Shown here piece after piece: positions 43,842 to 51,797 of a DNA stretch of 54,990 nucleotides (within the stretch, counting starts at the first letter, position 1; each line of letters opens with the position of its first letter). This DNA comes from Acidobacteriota bacterium (GTDB lineage: Bacteria > Acidobacteriota > Holophagae > Holophagales > Holophagaceae), in assembly GCA_016195985.1 (NCBI GenBank), contig JACPYP010000032.1, positions 1 to 54,990 of the forward strand. The letters run 5' to 3'. A program made the translations under genes and the position numbers. The notes beneath the pieces were generated by a model. It did not search any database. It saw only the letters and a program-made list of their open reading frames with translations, and was not told the DNA's origin.

Positions 43842-46800
43842 TCAGGCGCCTTGAAGGGCGAGGAGGGCTTTGAGGGAGGCCGCTTCCAGGGAATGACTGG
43901 CCGTTCGTTGTTCGATCTGGAGCCGCAGGCGAGCGGCATCCGCGGTCCGGTGCCGGGCCTGGGCGAGGAAGAGCTCGGCGACCAGGAGCAATCCAGCTGC
44001 ATCGGGCCGGCCGGGCACCATTTGGCGGTATCTGCGGGCTTCCGCCAGGGCGCGCCTCAGAATGGCCTCGCTGGGCTGGTTGCGCTGGAACCGGCAGCCG
44101 CCGGCCTCCAGGCAGGCCTTGGCCAGCTCCGCCTGGAAGGCTGGTTCCTTGGGATCCTGCTCGACGGCAGTCTGGGTCTGCTGGACGGCCCGCTCGAAAT
44201 CGGAATCGAAGGACTGCCCCGTCAGGAAAGCCGCCCGCGCGCGCAGCCGCAGGGCTCGCCCGAGCACCACCCGCAGCTCCGCCTTGAGCCTGTTCTCGCT
44301 GGCCACGCGGTCCAGGAGGGCTTGCGATTCGCGGACCAGGGCCTCGGCCTCGCCGCCCTGGGGCGGTTTATTCAGGCGGAATGCCATGTCCAGAAGGTCC
44401 AGCCGCCGCTCCATGTACACCTTCTGCCGTTGAAGATTCGAGGTGTCGAACTGCGTGTTCTTCTTCGCCCATTCGACCGCTTGATCGAGGTAGGGAATGG
44501 GATTCGCGCCGGTTTGGAAGGCCGCATCAGCCCGCCATTTGGAGACGGTCAGCAGGATGGCGTAGGTGACGTGGTCGTGGTTTCCCAGGTCGATGGCCTG
44601 GCGCAGGCCTTCGATGGCCCGGTCCAGGTCGGGGATGGCGTCCGATCCGCGTCTCAGCAGGGCTCCTGCCCGCCATCCGTAGGCTTCGCCGAGATGGGTA
44701 TTCGGCTGGCCGGGAGGCGTGAGCGATTGGCTCATTTGGCCGTTGGCCACGCAGCGGTCCAGCAAGGGCATGGGGTCTTCGCCCCGCTGCTCGGCTGCCT
44801 CGGCGGCTGCGCCCTGGGCCATGGACAGGCAGCCGTAGCTTTCGCCGGAGTCCGGATCGACTTCCACCGCCGTGGCGAAGCTGGCCAGGGCGCGCTCCAG
44901 CCACTGGGGTTCCTGCCGGCGGTCGAAGGCCATGTTGAAGTAGAGCAGGCCGATCTTGACCCAGCTGGCAGGGTCGCTGGGGGCGATCTCCAGCACGGGT
45001 TCGAGCGCTTTCAGGGATTCATCGCATTTCCGCTGGGCGCCTGCGATGTCGCCTGCCGCGCGGAGGGGCAGCGCCTGCTCCATCAGCAGGTCAGCGGCCA
45101 GGAAACGCGCTTCGTAGCGCCAGGCGGTCTGGGCGCAGGCGGTCCGGGCGCAGCGCAGGGCCCGGTCGATATCCTTGGCGAGATAGGCCTTCATGGCCTC
45201 CTGGTAGTCGGTCTCCAGGCCCGCTCCCCGCGCGATCTCGAACGACGCCAGGGCAGGCTCCCTCAGGGTGCGGTCCAGGCGCAACTGCTCCGATTCCCGC
45301 TGGGCGGAGTCGTTGATGAGATTCAACCGGGGCCTGGCCTTCATGAAGAAATGAGTCAGTACCTCGCCCCGGGCCTGGGCGCAAGCCGGGGACCTGAAAC
45401 CCGCCTTCCAGGCGGCTTCAAGGTTTTGCCGCGCCTCTTCCCATTCCCCGAGGGCCAGGTGGCCCATGCCCAAGGCGTAGGATCCCGGTCCCAGGGTGCC
45501 GGGGCCCAGGGCCTTCATCTCCTGGCCGATGGCAGCCATGGTGTCCCGCACATGCTTCACCGCGGGGCGGCGGTCGTGCTTCCGCGACAGGTGGGCCAGC
45601 CGGAGCATCTGCTCCATGCTCTGGATATCGCGGCCGTACTTGTTGGCCAGCCGCACCTGCAGAGACTGCCTCCGCATGGCGAGAATGGCCCAGGTTCCGA
45701 GCCCGGCGACCAGGAACAGGGCGGCCGCCGACATGGCCGTGAGGCCGCGGTTCCGCCGCACCCATTTGGCGAGCCGGTAGACCAGGGAAGAGCGCCTTGC
45801 CAGGACGGGCACTCCATCCAGGAAGCGCTGAAGATCCTCCGCCACGGCTTTGGCGCTCCCATAGCGCTCCGGTGGGGCGGCCTGCAGGCACTTGGCAGTG
45901 ATGGCTTCCAGATCTCTGGGCAGGAGGGGATCCCGGACCCGCAAAGGCACAGGTTCATTGCCCAGGATGTCCAAGGGGTCCCGCGAATCGAAGGGAGGGT
46001 GGCCGCAGAGCACGGAGTACAGGGTCGCTCCCAGCGAATAGATGTCGCTGCGGCGGTCCAGGCGGGCCAGGTCCCTGGCCATCTGCTCGGGGCTGGAGAA
46101 GGGCGCCGTTCCGAAGGCGGGCAGCCGTTCAGCTGGCAGCTGCCGTCCGAAATCCTCCGGCCGGACCAGCCCGAAATCCGTGAGGTAGGGCCAGGGCTCC
46201 TCGGGGTGGGTGGTGTCCACCAGGATGTTGCCCGGCTTGAGATCCAGGTGCAGCAGGCCGTGGCTGTGGGCTTCCTGGAGCGCCTCGGCCACGGCCTTCA
46301 TCAGCCGCACCCGGGTTTCGATGGGGAAGCGCGGGTAGTTTTCCGCCAGATTGCCGCCTTCCACATAGTGCATGGCGATGAAGGGCTTCCCTTGATGCTC
46401 GCCCACCTCCAGCACTTTCAGGATGTTGGGATGGTCCAACTGGGCCTGGGCGCGGGCCTCCCGGAGCATGTGCGCTACCTGCTGGGGCCGGTCGTGGATG
46501 GGGAATTTGAGGGCCACCCATCGGTCCAGGCGCATGTCCTGGGCCTTGTAGATGAGCGCCTGGCCGCCGGCGCCGATGAGCTGGAGGTTCTGGTAGCCCT
46601 GCCAGGTCAGTCCCTGAGGCAGAATGAGGGTGTCTTCGGAATTCTCTGCCGTCTGGGTGCCCGTAGGGTTCTGGAAGAGGTCGCCCATGAGGGCCTGAAG
46701 GCTTGGCTGGTTGAGGCGGCCCGAGCGCAGGAGCGATGTGATCCGCGGCCCCCACTGCTGCGAGCCGAGGGTGTCCTCTTCAAGGGTGAGGGCGTCGAGA

Positions 46801-46865
46801 TCGGCCGCGTCCAGGAGCCCTCGTTTCACGGCGAGGTTGAGAATGCGGGTTTCGAGGTCGCTCAT
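43842..46865 (-). CDS. Transmembrane serine/threonine protein kinase with TPR-rich sensor domain
   Basis: The 1007-residue protein has an N-terminal cytosolic region of about 90 residues. The Pkn2-type kinase domain follows, with Gly loop IGAGGQALIYKA, K120, catalytic D208 (HLDLKPGN), DFG D230 and SSPEQM. A single membrane helix lies at about 376-397. A long alpha-helical repeat region with TPR-like spacing fills the rest. The usual HRD is HLD, a non-RD kinase, so activation-loop control may differ. ATG 46865 lies 10 bp after the MocR-like stop on the same strand, so the two are probably in one transcript. Confidence 0.88.
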   Translation of the reverse strand: MSDLETRILNLAVKRGLLDAADLDALTLEEDTLGSQQWGPRITSLLRSGRLNQPSLQALMGDLFQNPTGTQTAENSEDTLILPQGLTWQGYQNLQLIGAGGQALIYKAQDMRLDRWVALKFPIHDRPQQVAHMLREARAQAQLDHPNILKVLEVGEHQGKPFIAMHYVEGGNLAENYPRFPIETRVRLMKAVAEALQEAHSHGLLHLDLKPGNILVDTTHPEEPWPYLTDFGLVRPEDFGRQLPAERLPAFGTAPFSSPEQMARDLARLDRRSDIYSLGATLYSVLCGHPPFDSRDPLDILGNEPVPLRVRDPLLPRDLEAITAKCLQAAPPERYGSAKAVAEDLQRFLDGVPVLARRSSLVYRLAKWVRRNRGLTAMSAAALFLVAGLGTWAILAMRRQSLQVRLANKYGRDIQSMEQMLRLAHLSRKHDRRPAVKHVRDTMAAIGQEMKALGPGTLGPGSYALGMGHLALGEWEEARQNLEAAWKAGFRSPACAQARGEVLTHFFMKARPRLNLINDSAQRESEQLRLDRTLREPALASFEIARGAGLETDYQEAMKAYLAKDIDRALRCARTACAQTAWRYEARFLAADLLMEQALPLRAAGDIAGAQRKCDESLKALEPVLEIAPSDPASWVKIGLLYFNMAFDRRQEPQWLERALASFATAVEVDPDSGESYGCLSMAQGAAAEAAEQRGEDPMPLLDRCVANGQMSQSLTPPGQPNTHLGEAYGWRAGALLRRGSDAIPDLDRAIEGLRQAIDLGNHDHVTYAILLTVSKWRADAAFQTGANPIPYLDQAVEWAKKNTQFDTSNLQRQKVYMERRLDLLDMAFRLNKPPQGGEAEALVRESQALLDRVASENRLKAELRVVLGRALRLRARAAFLTGQSFDSDFERAVQQTQTAVEQDPKEPAFQAELAKACLEAGGCRFQRNQPSEAILRRALAEARRYRQMVPGRPDAAGLLLVAELFLAQARHRTADAARLRLQIEQRTASHSLEAASLKALLALQGA

Positions 46866-46875
46866 GGAGCCGTCG

Positions 46876-48339
46876 TCAGCGGCCTGGGCCAAGGCCCAGG
46901 GCGTGATGCATCCTTAACAAAATTTGATCCATTTCCCCAGGCTCGAAAGAGCCGAAGGCGAAGGGAAACCCGGGAACCGGTGCGTGGTCGATGAAATAGG
47001 TCTGTCCCAGCTGGAACTGGACACCGCGATCCAGGCAGGCCCGCTGCCAGGATTCAAGGTCCAGATCAGGGCGGGTGCGGATCCACAGGGAAAGCCCCCC
47101 CGGCGGAAGGGTGAAATCGAAGACGTCCTTGAAGAGGTCCCGGAGGCGGAACACCAGGTGGTCTCGGCGCTCGCGGTAGATCCGCTGCACCCGGTGGATG
47201 TGCCGGCGGATTTCGCCTTCTTGCAGCATGGAGGCGAAGGCCCGCTCGAGGGCCATGTCGCCCAGGGTATCGGTGTGGAGCCGGGCCTTGGCCAGCCGCG
47301 CCACGGCGTCCTTGGGGCCCGCGATGAGCCCAAGCCGCAGGCCAGGGGCCAGGAGGCGGGAGAAGGAGAAGAGATAGAGCACCGAACCGGAGGTGCCGAA
47401 GGTCGCCAGGGGGGCTTCAGTGGGGCCATCGAGGGTGTATTCGGCCTCGGGATCATCCTCCACGATGCCGAACCGGTGCCGCCTGGCCAGTTCCAGCAGG
47501 CGCTGGCGGCGGTTCGCGCTCAGCGTGACGGTGGTGGGCACCTGGAAGCGCGGCGTCAGGTAGAGGAGGCGGATGGGTCCTTCCGCCAGGGCCCGCTCCA
47601 GCGCATCCACATCCATTCCTTCGCTGTCCACGGGGATGGGAACCAGGCCGGCGCCCTGCTGCTGGAAGGCTTCCCGGGCGGAGGGGTTGCCCGGGTTCTC
47701 CACCGCCACCCGGTCGCCGGCCTTCAAGAGGCCCAAGGCGATCAAGCGCAGGGCTTGATGGGAACCATGGGTGACCAGGACGCCCAGCTCATCGGTCTGA
47801 ATGGCCCGTCTTTCCCGCAGGTAATCCACCAGCTGGTGCCGCAGGTCGAGTTCACCCAGGGGATCGCCGAAATTGAGGACATCGCTGGCGCGGCGGCGCA
47901 TGGCCCGGCTGTAGGCCCGGCCCAGAATCTCGGCGGACATCAGCCGCGCATCGGTCACGCCGTAGGAAAGTTTGAAAAGCCGCGTGGTGCTGTCCGTGCC
48001 CAGTTCCGGGCGCGTGGGCAGATCGAAGGCCTGGGGAGAGTGGATGGGCGGCGTCTGGCCGGGCTTGAGGCTCAGGGGCCTCGGCAAGGGATCGGAGACC
48101 CGGCTGCCGCTGCCGCTGTTCGCATCGATCCAGCCCTTGGCCTGAAGCTCCTCGAAGGCCGCCACCACGGTTCCGCGGCTGACCCGCAACTGGTCCGCCA
48201 GTTTCCGGGTGCCCGGGATGGGAGAGCCCGGGGGCAGGAGGCCGCTGCGTATCGCCAGAATCAGGGCATCCACGATCTGCAACACCAGGGGCTGCGGCGA
48301 GGTGTGGGAGATGTGGATGGGGAGATCCGGGATTCTCAT
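46876..48339 (-). CDS. MocR/PdxR-type regulator without the PLP Lys
   Basis: The protein (487 residues from ATG 48339) has a GntR-type winged helix (about 22-75; LADQLRVSRGTVVAAFEELQAKGW) and a class-I aminotransferase-like domain (YGVTDARLM, VTHGSHQALRL, VENPGNPSAREAF, EDDPEAEYT). The Lys that forms the aldimine with PLP should be in SFSK; here it is SFSR (R328, codon 47356-47358), with LLAPGLRLG following. It may bind PLP weakly or not at all. Operonic with the transmembrane kinase. A TTG at 48369 could add ten residues, but ATG 48339 is preferred by family alignment. Confidence 0.87.
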   Translation of the reverse strand: MRIPDLPIHISHTSPQPLVLQIVDALILAIRSGLLPPGSPIPGTRKLADQLRVSRGTVVAAFEELQAKGWIDANSGSGSRVSDPLPRPLSLKPGQTPPIHSPQAFDLPTRPELGTDSTTRLFKLSYGVTDARLMSAEILGRAYSRAMRRRASDVLNFGDPLGELDLRHQLVDYLRERRAIQTDELGVLVTHGSHQALRLIALGLLKAGDRVAVENPGNPSAREAFQQQGAGLVPIPVDSEGMDVDALERALAEGPIRLLYLTPRFQVPTTVTLSANRRQRLLELARRHRFGIVEDDPEAEYTLDGPTEAPLATFGTSGSVLYLFSFSRLLAPGLRLGLIAGPKDAVARLAKARLHTDTLGDMALERAFASMLQEGEIRRHIHRVQRIYRERRDHLVFRLRDLFKDVFDFTLPPGGLSLWIRTRPDLDLESWQRACLDRGVQFQLGQTYFIDHAPVPGFPFAFGSFEPGEMDQILLRMHHALGLGPGR

Positions 48340-48525
48340 CGGGGACGGGTCCGCAGGGTGGTGAACCAAGGGCCGGGCAGGGGTTCCCGATCATCGTCAT
48401 GGGTGGCCCGCCGGCTTTTGAAGGCTGGATCGATCACGCAATCATTTGGAAGGAACCGGAAGATGAATGACAAAAGACAAAAATGTGAATGGTTTTGGTT
48501 AGACGTTAATCCGTTCCTGCCCGAA

Positions 48526-48556
48526 TGGACCAGCGATTTTTTTTTAAAGCGGACCA
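48526..48556 (+). repeat. 31-bp element, copy A
   Basis: TGGACCA, a 16-nt spacer rich in T, then GCGGACCA. The GGACCA half-sites repeat directly, 25 bp apart. Copies B (48591), C (49414) and D (51702) have the same total length and the same spacer length. Copy B begins 65 bp after copy A. Confidence 0.8.
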
Positions 48557-48590
48557 TGAGATTTCCATGGCGCGGTGAGAGCTCCGGGAG

Positions 48591-48621
48591 TGGACCATCG
48601 CGTTTTCTTTCGAGCGGACCA
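48591..48621 (+). repeat. 31-bp element, copy B
   Basis: TGGACCA, 16-nt spacer TCGCGTTTTCTTTCGA, GCGGACCA. Perfect half-sites. It stands 65 bp after copy A and just before the decayed signal-peptide-like sequence at about 48628. Confidence 0.8.
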
Positions 48622-48849
48622 CTGCCCTCACACGGGTGCTGGCCGCGGGGGCCCTGGGCCTGTGCACCGACCTTCCGCTCGGTGCGCAGGCGCTCGCATC
48701 AAACACCGCAGGGCACGAAAACGGCTGCCCTGGCGCCGAGGCTGCTGAACGAGATCCAGAAACACAAGCGAGACCACCAGGCCGCCCAAGCCGAATTGGA
48801 CCACCTCAAATGGCAGACGGAGCAGATGCTGGCTAGGCCCGATCGTTAG
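48605..48849 (+). pseudogene. Decayed gene: signal-peptide-like start and coiled-coil end in different frames
   Basis: Frame 0 around 48622-48692 reads TALTRVLAAGALGLCTDLPLGAQA, a good signal peptide. The continuation is out of frame: frame +1 around 48721-48849 reads AALAPRLLNEIQKHKRDHQA with a coiled-coil-like end to a TAG at 48847-48849. No start codon with a ribosome-binding site was found. Together they look like a collapsed secreted protein with a coiled-coil C-terminus, such as a tail-fibre or chaperone-linked type. The assignment is tentative. Confidence 0.35.
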
Positions 48850-48916
48850 CGGCATGGAAGGCCAGTCAGGCGAACCCACCACCTTCCGCAGGATTTTGGG
48901 TCCAGCCTTGGGGAAT

Positions 48917-48946
48917 TGCCACTGGGCTGCTCCAAAGTGCCACTGG
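48917..48946. repeat. Pair of 9-bp direct repeats TGCCACTGG
   Basis: TGCCACTGG at 48917-48925 and again at 48938-48946, 21 bp apart. The layout (short direct half-sites around 20 bp apart) recalls the 31-bp elements but the sequence differs. Similar multiple short repeats occur at the ends of IS21-family elements; here no transposase remains. Confidence 0.4.
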
Positions 48947-49058
48947 CCCCCCTTTTGATGCTGTGAGCTGAGGTCCGGAGCCGCAAGGGGGGATGATTCA
49001 GAAACACCCCCCCACGAGGATCCATGTGGTGATCCCCGTTCTCACTTTGGAGGCTTCC

Positions 49059-49217
49059 ATGGAGAAGCAGCAACGTTTGTCATTGACCCTCAAGAAGGAA
49101 ACCCTGGTCAAGATCTCGACCGGGGATCAGTCCCATGTGGCGGGCGGAGCCTACTCCTACCCGCGGCAGGCATGTCGGACTTACACCCACAATCGGCTCT
49201 GCCCCCACCACAAATAA
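49059..49217 (+). CDS. Orphan lanthipeptide-like RiPP precursor
   Basis: The 52-residue peptide has a leader of LSLTLKKETLVKIS type, as in class I lanthipeptide precursors, ending in a double-Gly-like VAGG. The core that follows, AYSYPRQACRTYTHNRLCPHHK, has two Cys plus Ser and Thr, enough for one or two thioether rings. GGAGG at 49049-49053, five bases before ATG 49059, is an excellent ribosome-binding site. No lanB/lanC, protease or transporter gene is in the window, so the enzymes must act in trans if the peptide is made. It lies in a remodelled region; a chance short reading frame is unlikely given leader, GG site and ribosome-binding site together. Confidence 0.7.
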   Translation: MEKQQRLSLTLKKETLVKISTGDQSHVAGGAYSYPRQACRTYTHNRLCPHHK

Positions 49218-49304
49218 CGATCCAGGTCCTTGCCCGCGGCGGCAGGTCGATTCACCGCGGAAGAGCGCCATGGAGAAAGCGCCGTCAGCCTTCCGGGCAC
49301 CCTC

Positions 49305-49338
49305 TGTTTGAGAAAAAAGGGTGTTTGAGAAAAAAGGT
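49305..49338. repeat. 17-bp tandem duplication
   Basis: TGTTTGAGAAAAAAGGG is followed directly by TGTTTGAGAAAAAAGGT. The only such perfect short tandem in the lanthipeptide-to-lipoprotein spacer (49218-49509), which otherwise holds the hairpin and copy C below. Confidence 0.75.
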
Positions 49339-49347
49339 TGAGCCACT

Positions 49348-49375
49348 GCGCCTGATGCCGAGATGCATCAGGCGC
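49348..49375. terminator. Hairpin 130 bp after the lanthipeptide gene
   Basis: An 11-bp stem (49348-49358 with 49365-49375; GCGCCTGATGC arm) with a 6-nt loop. No strong T tract on the plus strand follows, so it may be a weak terminator or only a structural dyad. Confidence 0.4.
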
Positions 49376-49413
49376 GGCCGTTTGTACGGATCGAATGGGC
49401 GGCTGATCCCGGG

Positions 49414-49444
49414 TGGATCACTCGCATTTCTCAAGAGCGGACCA
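49414..49444 (+). repeat. 31-bp element, copy C, upstream of the 49510 gene
   Basis: TGGATCA, 16-nt spacer, GCGGACCA. One half-site differs by a single base. It ends exactly 65 nt before the ATG at 49510. Copy D ends exactly 65 nt before ATG 51798 of the paralogous chitinase gene. Confidence 0.75.
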
Positions 49445-49509
49445 GCGAGAAAGCGCGACGGCGAGGAATGATCTACCTTGAATGCCTCCGGGCACCCAGG
49501 GGGTCGGCC

Positions 49510-51267
49510 ATGAAACGATTTGTTCACAGCCTTGCCATTGGTCTGCTGGGGATGCTCTCCTTGCTCCATTGCGGCGGAGGCGAGAAATCCTCGGGGGGCG
49601 CCACGCCCCCTCCGAAGGTCGTTCCTGTGATAGCCAGCTTCACGGCCAGTCCTGTGGCGATCGCTCCTGGAGCCAGCAGCAGCCTGTCCTGGGTCGTGAC
49701 CGGCGCCACCAGTCTGAGCATCGATCCTGGCGCGCCCGCCATCAGCGGCGCCGCGGGCAGCGTGACGGTGAGCCCCGCCGCCACCACGCTGTACACGCTG
49801 ACCGCCATCAACGAGGGGGGCAGTGCTACCGCCAGCGCCACGGTGACGGTCACCATTCCGCAGGTGGCGGTATCCATCTCCCCCTCCTCCGTCCGGCTGA
49901 AGCCCAGTGGCACTCAGGCCTTCGTGGCGACGGTGACGGGCACCACCGATTCCAGAGTCCTCTGGCAGGTTCAGGAAGGGGGCGGCGGAAGCGTGGATGC
50001 TTCGGGGATGTACACGGCCCCGGCCGCGACGGGCATCTGCCACCTCAAGGCCACCAGCGTCGCCGACTCCTCCAAATCCGCCACGGCCACCATCACGGTC
50101 AGCGATTCCGCCCCGGCCGGCAGCCTCGCGGCGGGTCCCGTGCCCGCCCCGCTCCCGGCGCGATTGGCCGTGGGGCTGACGGAGGAGCCCGGCGCCACCT
50201 GGATGAAAACCAGCGGCGTTCCCTGGGACATGCGCTACCACTACTTCACTCAGGGGTGGCGGAAATGGGGTGGGGATGCTTCCGGTTCGGGCCGGTGGGG
50301 TTTGGACTTCATGAAGGAGTGCGATGCCCAGGTCGCCATCCCCGTGGTGCAGTACTACTGCATGAACGAGGAGCCCGGCGGCGACGAAGGCCAGTTCTAC
50401 AGCAAGACCCAGAACGCCGCCACCATGGCCTCCTATTTCGACGAGTTCAAAGTGCTGATGCAGCGCTGCAAGGATTTCGGCAAGCCGGTGCTGGTGCTCA
50501 TGGAGGGCGACGGTTTCGCCTACATGGAAATCCAGAGCCACGACAATCCGGATGCCCCGGCCGCCATCGCCAGCACCGGCATGGCGGAATTGCAGGGCCT
50601 GCCCGACACTGCCGCGGGCTGGGGCCTGGCCTTCCTCCAGCTGCGCAAGGCCGTGGGTGCCGCCAACGTGGTGCTGGGCATGCACATCTCCGCCTGGGCC
50701 ACCCAGCTGGACCTCTCCTATTTCAACGTGACGGATCCGCTTCAACCCGAGGTGGACAAGGCCCATGCCTTCCTCTCGAAGCTGGGCCTGGCGGCCAACA
50801 TCACGGGTCAGACCTACGATGTGCTGGTGGGCGACCCCCTGGACCGCGATTCCGACTACTACAGGATCAGCCGGGGCCAGGACCGCTGGTGGGATGCCAG
50901 CGACAGCGCGCCCATCGCCAGCAAGAGCTTCAACCGCTACGCCGAATGGCTGCGCCTGTGGAACCTCAAAGCCCAGAAACGCTGGGTGCTCTGGCAGATC
51001 CCCCTGGGCAACAGCCACCACCTGAATGTGCCGAACACCGGCCAGCCCAGGGAAGGTTACAAGGACAACCGGCCCGAGTATTTCTTCGCCGGAGATGACG
51101 CCCACCTTCGGAAATTCGCCGATGCTGGCGTCATCGCCCTCCTCTTTGGCGCGGGGGCCGGCGGGCAGTCCATGTACCAGAACGACATCTTCACGGACGG
51201 GCAGCCCTTCATGAAAAGCCGCGCGGGGGCCTTCCTGAAGGCCGGAGGTCTCGCCATCGCCCGCTGA
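49510..51267 (+). CDS. Lipoprotein with two Ig domains and an unassigned C-terminal (barrel-like) domain
   Basis: The 585-residue product has a lipobox (LSLLHC), then one Ig-like domain (about 36-115) and a Big_2-like domain (about 118-200). The rest (about 215-585) is a Trp/Tyr-rich domain with alternating strand/helix segments (VAIPVVQYYCMNEE, VLVLMEGDGFAYME, NVVLGMHISAWATQ). It looks TIM-barrel-like; candidate acidic residues are in YCMNEEPGGD and LMEGDG. I do not recognise the family. The first domains match the chitinase next door, so it probably acts on chitin or another polysaccharide, but that is inference. Start ATG 49510 follows AGGGGG. Confidence 0.65.
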   Translation: MKRFVHSLAIGLLGMLSLLHCGGGEKSSGGATPPPKVVPVIASFTASPVAIAPGASSSLSWVVTGATSLSIDPGAPAISGAAGSVTVSPAATTLYTLTAINEGGSATASATVTVTIPQVAVSISPSSVRLKPSGTQAFVATVTGTTDSRVLWQVQEGGGGSVDASGMYTAPAATGICHLKATSVADSSKSATATITVSDSAPAGSLAAGPVPAPLPARLAVGLTEEPGATWMKTSGVPWDMRYHYFTQGWRKWGGDASGSGRWGLDFMKECDAQVAIPVVQYYCMNEEPGGDEGQFYSKTQNAATMASYFDEFKVLMQRCKDFGKPVLVLMEGDGFAYMEIQSHDNPDAPAAIASTGMAELQGLPDTAAGWGLAFLQLRKAVGAANVVLGMHISAWATQLDLSYFNVTDPLQPEVDKAHAFLSKLGLAANITGQTYDVLVGDPLDRDSDYYRISRGQDRWWDASDSAPIASKSFNRYAEWLRLWNLKAQKRWVLWQIPLGNSHHLNVPNTGQPREGYKDNRPEYFFAGDDAHLRKFADAGVIALLFGAGAGGQSMYQNDIFTDGQPFMKSRAGAFLKAGGLAIAR

Positions 51268-51290
51268 CGCGGATTTGAATTCGAAAGACA

Positions 51291-51514
51291 AGGAACACCA
51301 CCAAGGCACGAAGGCACCAAGAAAACCAGAGCCGCTGTTCATGCAGTTCGTGGTGCCTCGGGGGTGAGAGTCCTTTCCCGCTTATCGGCTTGGCTCAGCT
51401 TGAAAAGATCTCCGCGAGGGGCGCTTTCCCTTTCTGTCAGCCCTTTGCAGGCCGCGCAAAAGCGCGTCCGGGGGCCGCCTTCATGTCCTGCCTTTCTTTC
51501 TCGCGTCCTTCGTG
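51291..51514. repeat. Intergenic inverted element with CACCAAGG/CACGAAGG arms
   Basis: The left arm (51291-51328) reads GGAACACCACCAAGGCACG then AAGGCACCAAG; the right arm (51491-51514) is the complementary type, TTTCTTTCTCGCGTCCTTCGTG. Same class of intergenic element as 6321-6499 but with a different motif. The rest of the 530-bp spacer 51268-51797 has no gene, only this element and copy D. Confidence 0.55.
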
Positions 51515-51701
51515 AGGGTCCTGAAGCCCTTGCCTTGGGCTGAGGTTTTTTCCATTGGATGGAACGCAACCATCCGCCGGTTCCCGTTCACGCCTGCGGG
51601 CAGCCCTCTTGGTGGCCCGTGTGCCGCTTTGTGCGCCACCCAGAGGCACGTTTACATCCAATGGACTAGGTTCGGATGAAACCAAGGCATGGGAATTCCG
51701 G

Positions 51702-51732
51702 TGGACCATTCATATTTCTTCAAAGCGGACTA
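51702..51732 (+). repeat. 31-bp element, copy D, upstream of the chitinase gene
   Basis: TGGACCA, 16-nt spacer TTCATATTTCTTCAAA, GCGGACTA. One base differs in the right half. It ends exactly 65 nt before ATG 51798, as copy C does before ATG 49510. An extra TGGACTAGG lies at 51662-51670. Confidence 0.8.
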
Positions 51733-51797
51733 GGGTTCCCATCCGGTGCGGGGTAAGGATGACATCACATCCGATTCATATGCCCATGGAGTCCCCC

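Larger units (their letters stand above)
48340..49058. other. Remodelled intergenic region with decayed sequence
   Basis: These 719 bp contain no intact gene. They hold two 31-bp elements (48526-48556, 48591-48621), a decayed gene (about 48605-48849), a pair of 9-bp direct repeats (48917-48946), a palindrome-like GGTTAGACGTTAAT at 48499-48512, and a run of nine Ts after the first element's left half. The pattern suggests past insertions and deletions; no transposase remnant is recognisable. Confidence 0.5.

Noticed and set aside
43851-46994. Long open frame of about 1050 codons on the plus strand
   Set aside because: Antisense to the Ser/Thr kinase, whose motifs are unambiguous. No domain was seen in it.
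48340-49020. Possible IS21-like insertion element
   Set aside because: Short repeats resemble ends of such elements, but no transposase or istB-like gene is visible, so no mobile element is called.
49305-49338. CRISPR-like repeat
   Set aside because: Only two tandem 17-bp units with no spacer; not a CRISPR array. No cas gene is seen anywhere.
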